64,000 bases of DNA from an uncultured Eubacteriales bacterium (GTDB lineage: Bacteria; Bacillota; Clostridia; Oscillospirales; Acutalibacteraceae): the NCBI GenBank assembly GCA_934454655.1, contig CAKSFK010000010.1, positions 3,413 to 67,412 of the forward strand. Reading direction: 5' to 3'. Below are positions 53,471 to 62,857 of the stretch, piece by piece. The translations under genes were made by a program, and so were the position numbers. Positions within the stretch are counted from its first letter, which is position 1. Every line of letters starts with the position of its first letter. The notes below the pieces were generated by a model. It was not told the DNA's origin. It searched no databases and was given only the letters and a program-made list of their open reading frames with translations.

Positions 53471-54757
53471 ATGAGGGTCGCTTTTTTCACCTTGGGCTGT
53501 AAGGTTAATCAGTACGAAACAGAGGCAATGCGCGAAGCGTTTGCCTCAGCCGGGCATACGCCCGTGCCGGAGGGTGCGCCGTTTGACGCGGCGGTTATTA
53601 ATTCCTGCACGGTAACGGCAGAAAGCGACCGCAAGACGCGCCAGACCGTGAGGCGCTTAAGGCGGGAAAACCCCGAATCGGTCATTATTCTTACCGGCTG
53701 TATGGTTCAGGCGTTTTCCGACGAGGCAAAGGCGCTCAGCGAGGCGGACATTGTTGCCGGGAACACGGATGTTGCGCGCATTGTAAAGCTTGCGGAAAAG
53801 TTCAGGGCGGACGGAGAAAGAATATTTGAAGTGAGCCGACACGAAAAGAAAGAAAAATTCAACACGCCGCCTGTATCAGCCTTTGCGGAGAGAACGCGGG
53901 CATATATGAAGATTGAGGACGGCTGCGAGCGCTTTTGCACCTACTGCATTATCCCCGCGGCGCGCGGGTTTGTGCGCTCAAAACCGCTTTGCGAGATAAA
54001 GGACGAGGCGCGGCGGCTGGCTGACGCGGGTTTCAGCGAGATAGTACTTGTCGGCATTAATCTTACCTCCTACGGAAAGGGAGAAAATACCGACCTGTGC
54101 GACGCGGTGGATGCGGTTTGCAGTGTGGAAGAAATTAAAAGGGTAAGGCTGGGCTCGCTTGAACCCGACCATATGAGCGATGAAATGCTTGAAAGGCTTA
54201 AAGGGCAGGAAAAATTTTGCCCGCAGTTCCATTTGTCGCTTCAGTCGGGGTGTGACAGAACGCTCGCGCGTATGAACAGGCATTACGACACGGCATTTTA
54301 CAGCGATCTTGCGGCGCGTATACGCGCTGCGTTTTCAAACGCCGCTCTTACAACGGACGTTATGGTGGGGTTTGCGGGTGAAACCGAGGAGGAATTTGAG
54401 GAAAGCCTGCAATTTGTAAAAAACATCGGCTTTGCGAAAACGCACGTCTTTGCGTATTCAAGGCGCGCGGGAACGGTGGCTTACGGTCTGCCGGGTCAGG
54501 TGACGCGTGCGGAAAAAGCCCGCCGAAGCCGCATTTTAAGCCTTGCCGCCGCCGAAACGGAAAAAGAATTTTTGGCAAAAGAGGTAGGCTCGGTTTGTCC
54601 GGTGCTTTTTGAAACCGCCGCCGACGGCTATGCCGAGGGCTACACCCCGAATTATTCGCGGGTGAGGGTTAAGTCCGATGAAAAGCACACGGGAGAAATA
54701 CTTGACGTGAAAATTATTTCTTCCGACAGTGATTTTCTTGTAGGCGAGATAATGTAA
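53471..54757 (+). CDS. mtaB: tRNA t6A37 methylthiotransferase MtaB
   Basis: Radical SAM enzyme converting t6A37 to ms2t6A37 in tRNA, 428 residues. N-terminal UPF0004 domain with three cluster cysteines (LGCKVNQYET, NSCTVTAES, LTGCMVQ), the radical SAM triad CERFCTYC (near residue 157), and a C-terminal TRAM domain. AGGGAG precedes the ATG. The start MRVAFFTLGCKVNQYE is characteristic of MtaB rather than MiaB or RimO. First gene of a five-gene operon with two further t6A genes. Confidence 0.94.
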   Translation: MRVAFFTLGCKVNQYETEAMREAFASAGHTPVPEGAPFDAAVINSCTVTAESDRKTRQTVRRLRRENPESVIILTGCMVQAFSDEAKALSEADIVAGNTDVARIVKLAEKFRADGERIFEVSRHEKKEKFNTPPVSAFAERTRAYMKIEDGCERFCTYCIIPAARGFVRSKPLCEIKDEARRLADAGFSEIVLVGINLTSYGKGENTDLCDAVDAVCSVEEIKRVRLGSLEPDHMSDEMLERLKGQEKFCPQFHLSLQSGCDRTLARMNRHYDTAFYSDLAARIRAAFSNAALTTDVMVGFAGETEEEFEESLQFVKNIGFAKTHVFAYSRRAGTVAYGLPGQVTRAEKARRSRILSLAAAETEKEFLAKEVGSVCPVLFETAADGYAEGYTPNYSRVRVKSDEKHTGEILDVKIISSDSDFLVGEIM

Positions 54758-54791
54758 GGCGCGGCGGATTATTTTCGCTTGCCTGAACGGA

Positions 54792-55226
54792 GTGAAATTT
54801 ACAGTGAAAGAGTATTATTCCTCGTCGCCCGAAGAAACCGAGGCGTTGGGCGAAGAACTTGGGAAACAGCTTTGCGGCGGAGAGGTTATTGCCTACCGCG
54901 GCGGGCTTGGAATGGGCAAGACCTGTTTTACACGCGGACTTGCGAGAGGACTGGGCTTTAAGGGCGATGTAACGTCGCCCACATTTGCGCTGATAAATGA
55001 ATATATCGGCGGCAGACTGCCGCTCTACCACTTTGATATGTACCGCATAACAGGCTGGGACGACCTTTACTCCACGGGCTTTTTTGACTACCTTGAAACA
55101 GGCGGAGTAATTGCCGCGGAATGGAGCGAAAACATTGAAAATATATTGCCTCAAGGCACGGTAACAGTGACATTTGAACGTACAGGCGATAATTCACGCA
55201 AAATTACCGTTGAAAGACAGGGATAA
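54792..55226 (+). CDS. tsaE: tRNA t6A biosynthesis ATPase TsaE
   Basis: A 144-residue ATPase needed for threonylcarbamoylation of A37. P-loop YRGGLGMGKTCFTRGL (near residue 40), then VTSPTFALINEY and LPLYHFDMYRI, typical of the family. GTG start. The partner tsaB begins 6 nt downstream, and the catalytic TsaD and TsaC are not in the window. Confidence 0.94.
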   Translation: MKFTVKEYYSSSPEETEALGEELGKQLCGGEVIAYRGGLGMGKTCFTRGLARGLGFKGDVTSPTFALINEYIGGRLPLYHFDMYRITGWDDLYSTGFFDYLETGGVIAAEWSENIENILPQGTVTVTFERTGDNSRKITVERQG

Positions 55227-55231
55227 ACAAT

Positions 55232-55948
55232 ATGAAAATACTGGCTCTTGAATGTTCGGCAACGGCGGCGTCTGCGGCGTTGTGCGAAAACGGGAAAATA
55301 ATTTCCTCATCATTTGTAAATATTAAGCTTACACATTCCCAAACACTGCTGCCCATGGTGCAGAACACCCTTTCAGCGGCAAAATGCGATATAAACGAGG
55401 TGGAGGGCGTAGCGGTAAGCAGCGGCCCCGGCTCATTTACGGGGGTAAGAATAGGCATAAGCGCCGCAAAGGGAATTGCCGCGCCGGCAGGCTTGCCCTG
55501 CGTCGGAGTATCAACTCTGCTTTCTATGGCTTACAACCTTATCGGTACTGACTGTATAGCGTGTGCGGTTATGGATGCACGCTGCGGTCAGCTTTACAAT
55601 GCAATTTTTGATATTACGGACGGCAGAATAACCCGTATTTGCGACGACAGAGCCGTAACTTGCGAAGAACTTGAAAAAGAAATAAAAAAAATGTCGCAAA
55701 ATACCGACAAACGTGTTATAATAGTCGGTGACGGATCAAATGTGTTTTTGCCGTTTGTCTGCGAACTGACCGGCGTTTTGACGGCGTGCGAGGCATTGAG
55801 GTATCAAAACGCCGTTTCGGTGGCGCTTGCCGCCGATGAGATGTTTAAAAACGGGGAAACGGTAACGCCGGACGGACTTTTGCCGTTTTACCTGCGCTTG
55901 CCGCAGGCTCAAAGAGAATTGAAACTTAAAAAAGAGGGGATCGTATGA
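55232..55948 (+). CDS. tsaB: tRNA t6A biosynthesis protein TsaB
   Basis: Non-catalytic ASKHA-fold partner of TsaD, 238 residues. Opening ILALECSATAASAALCENG and the conserved GPGSFTGVRIGISAAKGIA segment near residue 68 identify it. The C-terminus is slightly longer than the minimal form. Its stop overlaps the rpiB start by 4 bp. Confidence 0.94.
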   Translation: MKILALECSATAASAALCENGKIISSSFVNIKLTHSQTLLPMVQNTLSAAKCDINEVEGVAVSSGPGSFTGVRIGISAAKGIAAPAGLPCVGVSTLLSMAYNLIGTDCIACAVMDARCGQLYNAIFDITDGRITRICDDRAVTCEELEKEIKKMSQNTDKRVIIVGDGSNVFLPFVCELTGVLTACEALRYQNAVSVALAADEMFKNGETVTPDGLLPFYLRLPQAQRELKLKKEGIV

Positions 55949-56400
55949 AAATTGCAATAGGGTGCGACCATGGCGGATTTGAACACAAAAACGCCATTGC
56001 CGAACATTTAAGAGAACGCGGATTTGAGGTTAACGACTTCGGGATTTATGAAAACAAATCGGTCGATTACCCGGAAATTGCCTTAAAGGTTGCAAACAGT
56101 GTAAAATCGGGGGATAACGACCTCGGAATACTGGTTTGCGGAACCGGAATAGGTATGTCCCTTGCCGCAAACAAGGTGAACGGAATACGCGCCGCGGCAC
56201 TGAGCGACCATTTTTCCGCCAAGTACACCCGTTTGCACAACAACTCGAACATATTGTGCCTGGGCGGCAGAGTTATAGGAATAGGAACGGCAATTGAACT
56301 CGCCGATGTTTTTGTTGACACCGAATTTGAGGGCGGCAGACATCAGCGCAGGATTGATATGATAACCGAAATTGAAAAAAGTCAAACGGAGGAAAATTAA
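55945..56400 (+). CDS. rpiB: Ribose 5-phosphate isomerase B
   Basis: Interconverts ribose 5-phosphate and ribulose 5-phosphate, 151 residues. [20 protein letters not shown] at the start, the catalytic Cys in [10 protein letters not shown] (near residue 65) and [16 protein letters not shown] are present. In an operon with upp, whose product uses PRPP made from ribose 5-phosphate. Confidence 0.95.
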   Translation: MKIAIGCDHGGFEHKNAIAEHLRERGFEVNDFGIYENKSVDYPEIALKVANSVKSGDNDLGILVCGTGIGMSLAANKVNGIRAAALSDHFSAKYTRLHNNSNILCLGGRVIGIGTAIELADVFVDTEFEGGRHQRRIDMITEIEKSQTEEN

Positions 56401-56401
56401 A

Positions 56402-57034
56402 ATGAGTGACAACGTATACATTATGGATCATCCGCTTATTCAGCATAAGCTTTCCATTTTAAGGGACGAAAAAACCGGTTCAAAGCAGTTCAGAGAGCTT
56501 ATAAGCGAAATTGCGATGCTTATGCTTTATGAGTCCACAAGGGATCTCCCGCTTGTTGACGCGGAAACAAAGACCCCCATTACCGTTGCAAAAACCAAAA
56601 AGCTTGCGGGACGCAAAATGGCATTTGTTCCGATACTCCGCGCGGGGCTCGGAATGGTTGACGGCGTTTTAAGCCTTATTCCCGCGGCGCGTGTGGGACA
56701 TATAGGTATGTACCGCGATCCCGAAACGCACAAACCCGTTGATTATTACTGTAAGCTCCCCTCCGACCTTAACGAGCGCGATGTTTTCGTGCTTGACCCT
56801 ATGCTTGCGACGGGCGGCAGTGCGATAGACGCCGTTACAAGAATCAAGGAGTTTAATCCCAAGCGCATTAAGTTTATGTGTATTATAGCCGCTCCCGAGG
56901 GCATTAAGGCATTTACAGAGGCTCACTCGGACGTTCCCGTGTACTGCGCGGGACTTGATGAGTGCTTAAACGAGCATTGTTACATAGTCCCCGGCCTCGG
57001 CGACGCGGGCGACCGTATTTTCGGAACAAAATAA
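56402..57034 (+). CDS. upp: Uracil phosphoribosyltransferase
   Basis: Salvages uracil to UMP with PRPP, 210 residues from ATG 56402, chosen for CGGAGG upstream and the usual N-terminus ([14 protein letters not shown]). PRPP loop [16 protein letters not shown]; uracil site [17 protein letters not shown] at the C-terminus. It complements the PyrR-attenuated uracil permease at 17.7 kb. Repeat copy B begins 13 nt after its stop. Confidence 0.97.
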   Translation: MSDNVYIMDHPLIQHKLSILRDEKTGSKQFRELISEIAMLMLYESTRDLPLVDAETKTPITVAKTKKLAGRKMAFVPILRAGLGMVDGVLSLIPAARVGHIGMYRDPETHKPVDYYCKLPSDLNERDVFVLDPMLATGGSAIDAVTRIKEFNPKRIKFMCIIAAPEGIKAFTEAHSDVPVYCAGLDECLNEHCYIVPGLGDAGDRIFGTK

Positions 57035-57047
57035 AAAGAAATACAAA

Positions 57048-57352
57048 AGCGCAGCACATACTTGTCAGTGTGTGCTGCGCTCAGACTGTCGATAAACCAC
57101 GGTTTGACTTTGATGCGGCGATCACGCCGCATTTTTTGTTTTTCCGCTGACATGTGCGGCGGAAAAACACATTGTAAGCGAAAAACCGCTTATTAAGTGG
57201 TTTTTCAAGAATACTGGGGTGGTATTGGCGGGGATAGAGAGCAGTCCGAAAATCTTTGATTTTCGAGCGAACGGCATCCCCGACCAAGAGCGTGTTGACT
57301 TTTTCGACACGCTCCGGCGGAGCACATACTTGTCAGTGTGTGCTGCGCTTTT
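57048..57352 (+). repeat. Terminator-nested structured repeat, copy B
   Basis: The upp terminator hairpin occurs twice: 57048-57081 without T-tract and about 57316-57349 followed by TTTTG; 29 nt (AGCACATACTTGTCAGTG then TGTGCTGCGCT) are identical, the outermost 5' bases differ slightly. Between lies a 233-bp element (57082-57314) with the same ends and internal stems as copy A. In the third stem AAAAACC pairs with GGTTTTT, where copy C has AAAAGCC with GGCTTTT, a compensatory change. Confidence 0.85.
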
Positions 57353-57581
57353 GTATATGCTGTCTTTTAACAGGCGTCGGGGTATCCGAAAGCCCTATTA
57401 TATAATCCGCGGATATATTATAAAAACGGCACAGGGTTGCCAAATCATCAATTTTCAACTCCGCTCTCCCTGTTTCTATATGATTGTAACCCTGCTGGCT
57501 TTTTTGCAAAAGCTTTCCGATTTCTGATTGTGTTAAATCCCGATCCTCCCTTATGTTTCTCAGCCTTGTTCGGTAATCCAT
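57333..57581 (-). CDS. XRE-family repressor
   Basis: An 82-residue protein: helix-turn-helix LTQSEIGKLLQKSQQGYNHI with ETGRAELKIDDLATLCRFYN (residues ~15-55), the standard Cro/C1 fold. Its last codons (IQKRSTH) run into the second hairpin of repeat copy B, so insertion of the repeat may have altered its C-terminus. Divergent from a lipoprotein gene; two symmetric operators lie between. Confidence 0.85.
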   Translation of the reverse strand: MDYRTRLRNIREDRDLTQSEIGKLLQKSQQGYNHIETGRAELKIDDLATLCRFYNISADYIIGLSDTPTPVKRQHIQKRSTH

Positions 57582-57620
57582 ATTATTCTCTCCCTTGATT
57601 TTATATATTTTAATTTTAAT

Positions 57621-57666
57621 TACTCATAAACTGAGTATTGACAAATACTCAAAGACTGAGTATAAT
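57621..57666 (+). promoter_or_regulatory. Consensus promoter with two XRE operators
   Basis: Two sites TACTCA-N5-TGAGTA at 57621-57637 and 57646-57662, 25 bp apart. A perfect promoter TTGACA (57638-57643), 17 bp, TATAAT (57661-57666) has the second site in its spacer and the first just before the -35 box, ideal for tight repression of the rightward lipoprotein gene. Confidence 0.82.
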
Positions 57667-57701
57667 ATGGCTAGAATATTAAAATTTCGGGGGTTAAACT
57701 T

Positions 57702-58223
57702 ATGAAAAAAATTGTGTCGGTTATACTTATTGCCGTTGTTTGCTGCTTACTTTCGGCGTGCGGCATTGAAACTTCGCCGAAAAAAGAGCAGTACAATGCT
57801 TCTTCGGTCGTTTCTAAAACATCAGGGCAGGAGGATTACAAAATAAACGAAACTGCCGTCTTTGAAAACATAAAGGTTACTGCAACCGAAATAAAAGAGT
57901 CGAGTGGCGATGAGATATTCGGACCGGACGAGGGAAATGTTTTTGTCGGTATAAAATTTGTTATTGAAAACATATCCGAGAAAAGTCAGTCAATAAGCAG
58001 CTTGTTGTTGTTTGATCCATATGCGGACGACGTTAAATGCGACTATTCGCTGACCGCAAATGTGGAATTCGGCGACGGAACTCTTGACGGAGAGATTGCG
58101 CCCGGAAAGAGAATGGAAGGTTGGTATGCCGTTGAGGTGTCAAGTAATTGGAAAAAAATAGACCTTGATGTTAAATCCTCATGGCTTTCGGGAAATTCGG
58201 CAAGATTTGTTTTTGAAAAATAA
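57702..58223 (+). CDS. DUF4352-type lipoprotein
   Basis: A 173-residue lipoprotein: signal peptide KKIVSVILIAVVCCLLSAC with lipobox Cys at ~20, a polar linker, then an immunoglobulin-like domain with EGNVFVGIKFVIENISEKSQ and GEIAPGKRMEGWYAVEV, the pattern of DUF4352 (telokin-like). Found near defence, phage and surface loci in Firmicutes, but function unknown. Under a consensus promoter with XRE operators, so probably silent until the repressor is relieved. Confidence 0.82.
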   Translation: MKKIVSVILIAVVCCLLSACGIETSPKKEQYNASSVVSKTSGQEDYKINETAVFENIKVTATEIKESSGDEIFGPDEGNVFVGIKFVIENISEKSQSISSLLLFDPYADDVKCDYSLTANVEFGDGTLDGEIAPGKRMEGWYAVEVSSNWKKIDLDVKSSWLSGNSARFVFEK

Positions 58224-58240
58224 GACCGAAAATGCGGCAA

Positions 58241-58280
58241 CCCGATGCCCGAAAGCTTAGCTTTCGGGCATCGGGTTTTT
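58241..58280. terminator. Bidirectional terminator
   Basis: A 15-bp perfect stem CCCGATGCCCGAAAG (58241-58255) with 58261-58275, followed by TTTTTG. Lies between the convergent lipoprotein and BofC-like genes. Confidence 0.9.
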
Positions 58281-58289
58281 GCGGTTTTA

Positions 58290-58586
58290 TTATCCGTCGT
58301 AGTCTTCAAGCGCTCTTTGGGCTTCGTCCCGTGTGGGAAACGCTATGCCCGATTGCAGCATTTTTATATCATCCTCCGGAAGGTCGTCAAGCACTATTTC
58401 GCCGTAAACCGTTTGAATTTTTCCGTTGTTGTAAAGCGCAACGCTGTTGCCGTATGCCTTAAGCACCCAGCCCGACGGCTCATACTCGGTGTCCGAGGCG
58501 GCAAATCCCGCCACGGTTAAAATTATTACAGCCGCGGCAGTCAGCACAACCGCAATTATAAGAATGTTTTTTTGGTTTTTAAACAT
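58290..58586 (-). CDS. BofC C-terminal-domain-like protein
   Basis: A 98-residue protein from ATG 58586, chosen because GGGGTG precedes it; the longer frame has no ribosome site. One N-terminal transmembrane helix (NILIIAVVLTAAAVIILTV), then a domain like the C-terminus of BofC, the sporulation checkpoint protein (GWVLKAYGNSVALYNNGK; LDDLPEDDIKMLQSGIAF; RALEDYDG). In Bacillus, BofC delays sigma-K activation; here only the C-terminal domain is present, common in Clostridia. Confidence 0.75.
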   Translation of the reverse strand: MFKNQKNILIIAVVLTAAAVIILTVAGFAASDTEYEPSGWVLKAYGNSVALYNNGKIQTVYGEIVLDDLPEDDIKMLQSGIAFPTRDEAQRALEDYDG

Positions 58587-58676
58587 TGTTACACCCCGTT
58601 TAATTGTATTATTGGCAAAAACAGCCTGTTTATACAGTATATAAACGCAAATAATATTTGTTAAGAGGGTGGAAAA

Positions 58677-59867
58677 ATGAAATTTAACGAAATTGCCGAA
58701 AAGGCTCTTGAAAAGCACTATGAATGGCAGGGAAAAATTGAAATGATCTCCCGCGCCGAAATAAACAGCCCCGAGGAACTGGCGCTTGCCTACACACCCG
58801 GCGTTGCCGCGGCGTGCCTTGAAATTGAAAAAAATCCCGCGCTTTCGTTCAGGCTCACAAGGCGCGGCAAAATTATAGCCGTTGTAACCGACGGCTCAGC
58901 CGTTCTTGGGCTCGGTAACATAGGCGCTTTGGCGGCAATGCCGGTAATGGAGGGCAAATGCGCGCTTTTTAAGCGTTTCGGTAACGTTGACGCCGTGCCG
59001 CTTTGCCTTAACACGCAAAACACCGATGAAATTGTGGAAACGGTTGCAAGAATATCGGGCAGCTTCGGAGGAATAAATCTTGAAGATATTTCCGCACCGC
59101 GCTGTTTTGAAATTGAAAAAAAGCTTAAGGAACGTTTGAATATTCCCGTATTTCACGACGATCAGCACGGAACGGCAATTTGCACAGCGGCGGCAGTTAT
59201 TAACGCGTTAAAGCTTACCGGCAAAAGGGCAGACGAGATAAAGTGCGTAATAAGCGGAGCGGGTGCGGCAGGCTGTGCCGTTGCAAAGCGGCTTTTAAGC
59301 CTCGGCATAAAAAATATTATTGTTTGCAACAGCCGCGGCGCAATATACAGCGGCAGACCGGGGCTTGACGCCGAGAGGACAAAGCTGGGACTTATAACAA
59401 ATCCGAACTGTGAAAAGGGCGGGCTTACAGACGTGCTCAAAGGCGCGGATGTGTTTATAGGCGTTTCCGCACCGAATATTTTAAAGGCGGAAAATATTGC
59501 GGAGATGAACAGCAACCCTACGGTGCTGGCGCTTGCAAACCCCGTGCCTGAAATAGACCCGAAAGAGGCGATAAAGGGCGGGGCGGCAGTTGTCGGTACA
59601 GGCAGATCCGATTTCCCGAACCAAATAAACAACGTGCTTGTATTCCCCGGAATATTTAAGGGCACGCTGGAGTCGGGAGCCGCAGAGATTAACGATGAAA
59701 TGATGACGGCGGCGGTTTATGCGCTTGCGGAGCTTGCCGACGATAAGTGCCCGGCAAGCGACCGCATTATTCCCGATGTTTTTGATGACAGGGTAGCGCC
59801 GGCGGTTGCCGAAGCCGTTACAGACGCGGCGATAAAAAGCGGAGCGGTGCCTGATAAACGGCGTTAA
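58677..59867 (+). CDS. NAD(P)-dependent malic enzyme
   Basis: Decarboxylates malate to pyruvate, 396 residues, the short bacterial form. N-terminal Tyr/Lys catalytic region (ALAYTPGVAAACLEI), metal-binding VVTDGSAVLGLGNIG and FHDDQHGTAICTAAAV, and the Rossmann site VISGAGAAGCAVAKRLL. No phosphotransacetylase domain. Cofactor preference is not clear. A GAGGGTGG ribosome site precedes the ATG. Followed by a strong terminator. Confidence 0.95.
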   Translation: MKFNEIAEKALEKHYEWQGKIEMISRAEINSPEELALAYTPGVAAACLEIEKNPALSFRLTRRGKIIAVVTDGSAVLGLGNIGALAAMPVMEGKCALFKRFGNVDAVPLCLNTQNTDEIVETVARISGSFGGINLEDISAPRCFEIEKKLKERLNIPVFHDDQHGTAICTAAAVINALKLTGKRADEIKCVISGAGAAGCAVAKRLLSLGIKNIIVCNSRGAIYSGRPGLDAERTKLGLITNPNCEKGGLTDVLKGADVFIGVSAPNILKAENIAEMNSNPTVLALANPVPEIDPKEAIKGGAAVVGTGRSDFPNQINNVLVFPGIFKGTLESGAAEINDEMMTAAVYALAELADDKCPASDRIIPDVFDDRVAPAVAEAVTDAAIKSGAVPDKRR

Positions 59868-59868
59868 A

Positions 59869-59909
59869 AAAAGCAGACGCGCGGGGAACGCCGTGCGTCT
59901 GCTTTTATT
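59869..59909. terminator. Bidirectional terminator
   Basis: A 12-bp stem AAAAGCAGACGC/GCGTCTGCTTTT (59869-59880, 59895-59906), flanked by A's and T's, between malic enzyme and the convergent amidase. Confidence 0.88.
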
Positions 59910-59973
59910 GATGTTTCGGGTATTGAAAAAAACTTTATTACGGGAACGGTTGTACCCCGATTGTTTTATCTGC

Positions 59974-62025
59974 TTATTTAATTGAATTAAAGTAATCCAC
60001 TATTCCTCTTGTAATCGCAACTGCCTTTTTGGTGTTGGCGGCATCGTCGGTTATAGCCGCAAAATCCTTGGGACTTGAAATAAAGCCGTTTTCGGTAAGA
60101 ACCACCGGGCAAACGGTGCTGCGGCACATAAAGTAGTAATGCCATTTGAAAATTTGCTTTGAGTTATCGTAAAGCGAGGTTTCGGCGGTTCGGGTAAGCA
60201 CATATTCGGCTGCCTTTTTCGCAAACGGGTGCGAATAGTACGAGCCGAAGCCGTTGGGAGAAGCCTTGGCGCTTGAGTTGTGATGTACCGCAACGCAGTA
60301 ATCGGGTTTCAGTGTGCGGAGTATTTGAATTTTATCGTCGGTAGAGCTTGTGCGGTCGCCATCTCTTGTCATATACACCGTGGCACCCGTTTTTTCAAGC
60401 TCGGCTTTTATTTTAAACGCAAGCTTGAGGTTTGCGTCCTTTTCATAATATCCGAACCCTATGGCTCCCACGTCGTCACCGCCGTGGCCGACGTCAATCA
60501 ACACCTTTACGCCGGACAAGTTTGTTCCGTATTCATTTTCGCCCTCCGTAACGGTCTTGGGATTTAAAAACTCAAAAACAAGCTGTCCGTTATCGTTGTA
60601 ATGCGCGTCCCAGCCGTAAAACGCGCCCTGCTTTTTAAGGAACAGCCTCAGCGTTATGTCACGCACGCCGAAGCCGTCGGCAGCCGGGTTTTCGATTATT
60701 TTCGCCTCTTTAAACAGGGGATGATCCTCGGGAATTGTTATTTCGCCGTTTAAAACCGTGGCGTAGCAGAAGGTGATATCAACATAATTATAGGTAACGT
60801 CCGTTACGCGGTAATCCTGCCCTGACGGATTGACGTAATTCTGCGGCAGCAGATCAAAATAGAACGGAGCCTTCCAGAGTGAATCAAGGGTAAGCACCGT
60901 GTGGCCGTCTTCAATGTCAAAGCCGGCAATACCTATCTCGTTATGGTCGGGCAGGGTTCCGATATACTGCCTTACCACCGGCTTCAGTTGGGTGTGCGGC
61001 TTATCCTTTCTTTCAAGGTAAACGCGGTAGCCGGCGCGCAGGGTAACGTACTTTGTGTTTTTGTATTCAACCAGGCTGTTCTTGCAGTAATCAACCGTGC
61101 CGCGCGGCAAATAGTTGTTTGTGGGTCTTGACCAGTCTACCGAGCCGTCTTTAAGGCTTTGATTGCTCACATTCCCATCAAACGTTTCGGCGTTGTATTC
61201 GGTTATCTCGGCAATATATCCCGAACCGACATTCATATACCTCCCGCCGGACGGTGTGGCATTCGGGTCGTAATCGACTATAATATCGCTTTTTTTGCAG
61301 GTTATCTTGCCCGAGGTAAAGGTTTCGGTCTTGCCGTTGTGCGTGGCTTTGTATGTGATTTTACCCATATTTAAGTCGGACGCGTTGTTGCCGGGAAGAT
61401 TTATTATTCCGTTATAGGAAACAAAGTCGGTTTCGTTTTCTTCGGTTTCGTTTGCCCGTGTAAGCTCAACGGCAGTGCCGGAAAGCGTCGCGGTAACGTG
61501 GCTGCCCTTGCGTGCCGAAACATTAACTATTATTGTTGAACCGCTGGGGTAGGTCTGCGCGCCGGACGGAGAATAGCTTTCAATTATAACGTATCTGTAT
61601 GTTACGGTGTAGGTCACGCTTTCACCCTTGTGCTCAAACTTAAATGTGTTTCTTCCGACCTTAAGCGTTACCTGGTATGTAAAAATTCCGTTCTCGCCGC
61701 GCTCGATTGCCGCACCGTTGCAGGCGAGCGGTTCCGCGGGGTCGGATGTACCCGAAAACGTAAAATCGGGATTGGTTACCGAAACGGAGGTTTTTGCAGG
61801 TGACGAAATTGCAAGTCTTATGCCGTTGTCGGCAGGAGGCTCCGGCTCGGACGGAAGCGAGGAAACAGCCGACGTGGCGGACGCAACCGAGCTGTCCTGA
61901 ACAGAGCTGTTGTTCACTGCCTTTTTACCGCCCTTTATAATGAAAAAGGCGCACAGTACCGCAACGGCTACCGCCAGAACCGCGGCAACGCTTATAATAA
62001 GTGCTTTATATTTTAAGAAATTCAT
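59974..62025 (-). CDS. N-acetylmuramoyl-L-alanine amidase (Amidase_3) with large N-terminal region
   Basis: A 683-residue cell-wall hydrolase. ATG 62025 follows GGGGAG. One N-terminal anchor helix (ALIISVAAVLAVAVAVLCAF), a Ser/Pro linker, several beta-rich extracellular domains (~70-480), then the zinc amidase domain (~500-683) with VLIDVGHGGDDVGAIG, YEKDANLKLA (Glu), VAVHHNSSAK (His) and LTENGFIS (Glu), all catalytic residues in place. Cleaves the amide bond between MurNAc and the stem peptide. Confidence 0.92.
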   Translation of the reverse strand: MNFLKYKALIISVAAVLAVAVAVLCAFFIIKGGKKAVNNSSVQDSSVASATSAVSSLPSEPEPPADNGIRLAISSPAKTSVSVTNPDFTFSGTSDPAEPLACNGAAIERGENGIFTYQVTLKVGRNTFKFEHKGESVTYTVTYRYVIIESYSPSGAQTYPSGSTIIVNVSARKGSHVTATLSGTAVELTRANETEENETDFVSYNGIINLPGNNASDLNMGKITYKATHNGKTETFTSGKITCKKSDIIVDYDPNATPSGGRYMNVGSGYIAEITEYNAETFDGNVSNQSLKDGSVDWSRPTNNYLPRGTVDYCKNSLVEYKNTKYVTLRAGYRVYLERKDKPHTQLKPVVRQYIGTLPDHNEIGIAGFDIEDGHTVLTLDSLWKAPFYFDLLPQNYVNPSGQDYRVTDVTYNYVDITFCYATVLNGEITIPEDHPLFKEAKIIENPAADGFGVRDITLRLFLKKQGAFYGWDAHYNDNGQLVFEFLNPKTVTEGENEYGTNLSGVKVLIDVGHGGDDVGAIGFGYYEKDANLKLAFKIKAELEKTGATVYMTRDGDRTSSTDDKIQILRTLKPDYCVAVHHNSSAKASPNGFGSYYSHPFAKKAAEYVLTRTAETSLYDNSKQIFKWHYYFMCRSTVCPVVLTENGFISSPKDFAAITDDAANTKKAVAITRGIVDYFNSIK

Positions 62026-62269
62026 TTCAAGACTCCCCAAATTTAATTACTTTATTATATTCTATCACCCCCTTATTTTCAAGATATGTTAATAAATTGT
62101 AATTATTTCCCGGAATTTAGGGTTAAGGTTTTAACTTCAACATTATATTGCAAACTTTATTTAAAAATTGAAAATATTTGTAAAAATTAAGAAATTGTTA
62201 AATTTATGCTTGACTTTTGAGGGTATTCATTGTATTATTAAAGGCAAGAAATACTATTGTGGAGCCGGA
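62026..62269. other. AT-rich region between the amidase and sigma factor genes
   Basis: Divergent intergenic stretch of ~240 bp, strongly AT-rich. TTGACT (62210) with TATTAT about 19 bp later is a weak rightward promoter candidate for the sigma gene. I see no gene or stable hairpin. Confidence 0.4.
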
Positions 62270-62836
62270 ATGGTAAAAAAATTTGTCGAAAATTACGAAC
62301 AGATGTCGGACGAAGAGTTGGTTGCCGAAATAAACGGCGGTAAATTTGAACTCCTGCGTTTGATTATTTCAAGATACAGCAGACAAATTAATTACTATGT
62401 AAACAGGTACTGCTCGGAAAATGAGAAAGAGGACGCCGTTCAGGAAGCAACATTTGCGCTTTATTCGGCGGTGAAGAGTTTTAACGGGGGGAAATCGTCC
62501 TTTCGCACATTTGCCGACCTCTGCATTAAGCGCTCGGTTATGAACGGTCTGCGCCTTTCAAAGCGCGGCAGACTTATTCCGGACGAGCTTTTATCTCCTC
62601 TTGACGATGAGCAGATGGCGGATTGCAACAGCCCGGAAAAAATTGTTATCGACAGGGAAAGTTACAGGGCGCTTAGGGACAGCATACGCCTTGAGCTGTC
62701 GGTTCTTGAATACAGCGTGCTTGAACAGTTCCTTTCCGGCAGAAAGTATGCCGAGATCGCAAAAGCGCTCAGCATAAGCGAAAAGAGCGTTAACAACGCG
62801 CTTTTAAGAATAAGAAAAAAATTAAAGAACAAGTAA
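62270..62836 (+). CDS. Sigma-70 family sigma factor (SigH/SigI-like size)
   Basis: A 188-residue sigma factor from ATG 62270, chosen for GGAG 6 nt upstream. Region 2 is visible (ISRYSRQINYYVNRY, EDAVQEATFALYSAVKSFNG, FRTFADLCIKRSVMNGLR), and region 4 (LSVLEYSVLEQFLSGRKYAE, KALSISEKSVNNALLRIRKK). It resembles the SigH type, which in Firmicutes serves starvation and early sporulation, but the exact role is unproven. Confidence 0.87.
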   Translation: MVKKFVENYEQMSDEELVAEINGGKFELLRLIISRYSRQINYYVNRYCSENEKEDAVQEATFALYSAVKSFNGGKSSFRTFADLCIKRSVMNGLRLSKRGRLIPDELLSPLDDEQMADCNSPEKIVIDRESYRALRDSIRLELSVLEYSVLEQFLSGRKYAEIAKALSISEKSVNNALLRIRKKLKNK

Positions 62837-62857
62837 CGCCGCAACGGCGTGAAATAT

